A DNA stretch of 6,482 bases from contig PXAS01000381.1 of assembly GCA_003565815.1 (NCBI GenBank), forward strand, positions 1 through 6,482, written 5' to 3'. Position numbers and translations under genes: made by a program. Origin of the DNA: PVC group bacterium. GTDB lineage: Bacteria; Verrucomicrobiota; Kiritimatiellia; SS1-B-03-39; UBA6053. The notes beneath the pieces are model-generated. The model did no database searches, was not told the DNA's origin, and worked only from the letters and a program-made list of their open reading frames with translations. Numbering within the stretch: position 1 is the first letter of the stretch; the number at the start of each line of letters is the position of its first letter. This document shows positions 5,899 through 6,482 of this stretch, in pieces.

Positions 5899-6482
5899 TC
5901 ATCTTGAAATTTTGACTTCTACATCCCTGTCACCCACAGGAATATCCGTTTTGTAAAACCCATTGCCAAGAGTGACGAAGGTCAGCCCTTTCGACTTGGG
6001 CACGCCTGCCCCGCTCCAGACAACAAGCGGGCCTGACTCTTTCAGTGTCACCTTCATCTGTGCATCCGCATACTCAACGGATGTAACCGCCACGGCAGAG
6101 AGAAACTTATCCGCTCTCCCAATGACCGCCCAGTTATGCTTTATGGGGCTGAGAATTAGGAGCTTGTCAGTAAACCCATGAAGCTCGAATTCCGTTTTTT
6201 CATCGAGCTTGAATCCGGTTCCTTCGTGAAAGTCATAGGCCACTAAGCCCTCCTCAGGCACTTTCCATTTGCCATTGAATGGCTGTATCATGTTGGCGGC
6301 CTCTTCGTAATCCGCAGGAGAAACATGGCTGACTACTGTGATGTCATCGGCAACATTATAGGTTTTATTATCATAGTAATCGAACTGCTCACCGTTGAAA
6401 AGATTATAGAGGACAATGGCCGCCGAACCGTTTGCTAGCGGGGCGATGGTTCGATACGCAACCCGTTCTCTCATGGGATCAA
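5899..6482 (-). CDS. C-terminal part of a raffinose synthase / Sip1-type alpha-galactosidase-like protein
   Basis: The frame is open from the right edge to the TGA at 5899-5901. A Met codon occurs at 6474, but two in-frame residues (Asp-Pro) precede it, no start signals are visible, and the sequence begins in mid-domain, so this is most likely the last 193 or so residues of a larger enzyme. The segment starts with 'APLANGSAAIVLYNLF', a beta-strand pattern as in the C-terminal sandwich of GH36-type glycosidases. It continues with 'MIQPFNGKWKVPEEGLVAYDF' split over about residues 64-84, then 'FTDKLLILSPIKHNWAVIGR', 'DKFLSAVAV' and 'LKESGPLVVWSGAG'. The order 'F-x-DKL-x-x-x-SPI ... A-x-IG-x-x-D' matches the end of plant raffinose synthases and their bacterial relatives, many of which hydrolyse alpha-galactosides. 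The catalytic barrel is outside the window, so activity cannot be checked. Another glycoside hydrolase with a similar C-terminal sandwich remains possible. Confidence 0.6.
   Translation of the reverse strand, partial: DPMRERVAYRTIAPLANGSAAIVLYNLFNGEQFDYYDNKTYNVADDITVVSHVSPADYEEAANMIQPFNGKWKVPEEGLVAYDFHEGTGFKLDEKTEFELHGFTDKLLILSPIKHNWAVIGRADKFLSAVAVTSVEYADAQMKVTLKESGPLVVWSGAGVPKSKGLTFVTLGNGFYKTDIPVGDRDVEVKISR

Overview
All four supported genes lie on the minus strand. Read in that direction (right to left), they all look like parts of an outward-facing carbohydrate-handling locus. The domain repertoire suggests a member of the Verrucomicrobiota or a close relative in the PVC group. The main clues are a SASA-type esterase fused to Calx-beta-like, PKD-like and concanavalin-like modules, the 'GYLAHKWGL' ending of one concanavalin-like domain, and a 'FDW-x-SGFGL ... 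DDDYNRDGVSN' C-terminal module. This taxonomic call comes from family recognition, not from a search.

Layout from right to left. (1) 6482-5899 is the C-terminal end of a protein resembling the raffinose synthase / Sip1-related alpha-galactosidase family; its N-terminus is outside the window. (2) 5898-5766 is a 133-base gap with a weak hairpin-plus-T-run terminator candidate, then an extended -10 promoter candidate. (3) 5765-1785 is a 1326-residue secreted protein. It has an N-terminal SGNH/SASA esterase domain, then a twice-repeated scaffold of a Calx-beta-like domain plus a PKD-like domain. Each PKD-like domain is split by a different concanavalin-like domain. A Verrucomicrobia-style C-terminal module ends the protein. 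(4) 1784-1668 is a 117-base gap with a hairpin just after the stop codon and a strong ribosome binding site before the next gene. (5) 1667-714 encodes a secreted glycine-rich protein of 317 residues. (6) 713-618 is a gap holding an AT-rich hairpin with a seven-T run that touches the next start codon. (7) 617-1 is the N-terminal 205 residues of a secreted right-handed beta-helix (pectate-lyase-like) protein that runs off the left edge.

Taken together, this could be a small polysaccharide-degradation locus: an alpha-galactosidase-like enzyme, an esterase that would remove acyl groups and carries several putative sugar-binding modules, a beta-helix enzyme, and a glycine-rich surface or matrix protein. 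The substrate cannot be read from the sequence. An acetylated galactose-containing glycan is an inference from the family names only.

I found no RNA genes, CRISPR array, insertion sequence or attachment site. No non-coding stretch exceeds about 135 bases. The most interesting points are the two PKD-like domains interrupted at the same place by unrelated concanavalin-like domains, a nine-G homopolymer inside the large gene, an Asn in place of the usual catalytic Asp of the esterase, and the terminator-like hairpin abutting the start of the leftmost gene. None of these amounts to a clearly new biological system.
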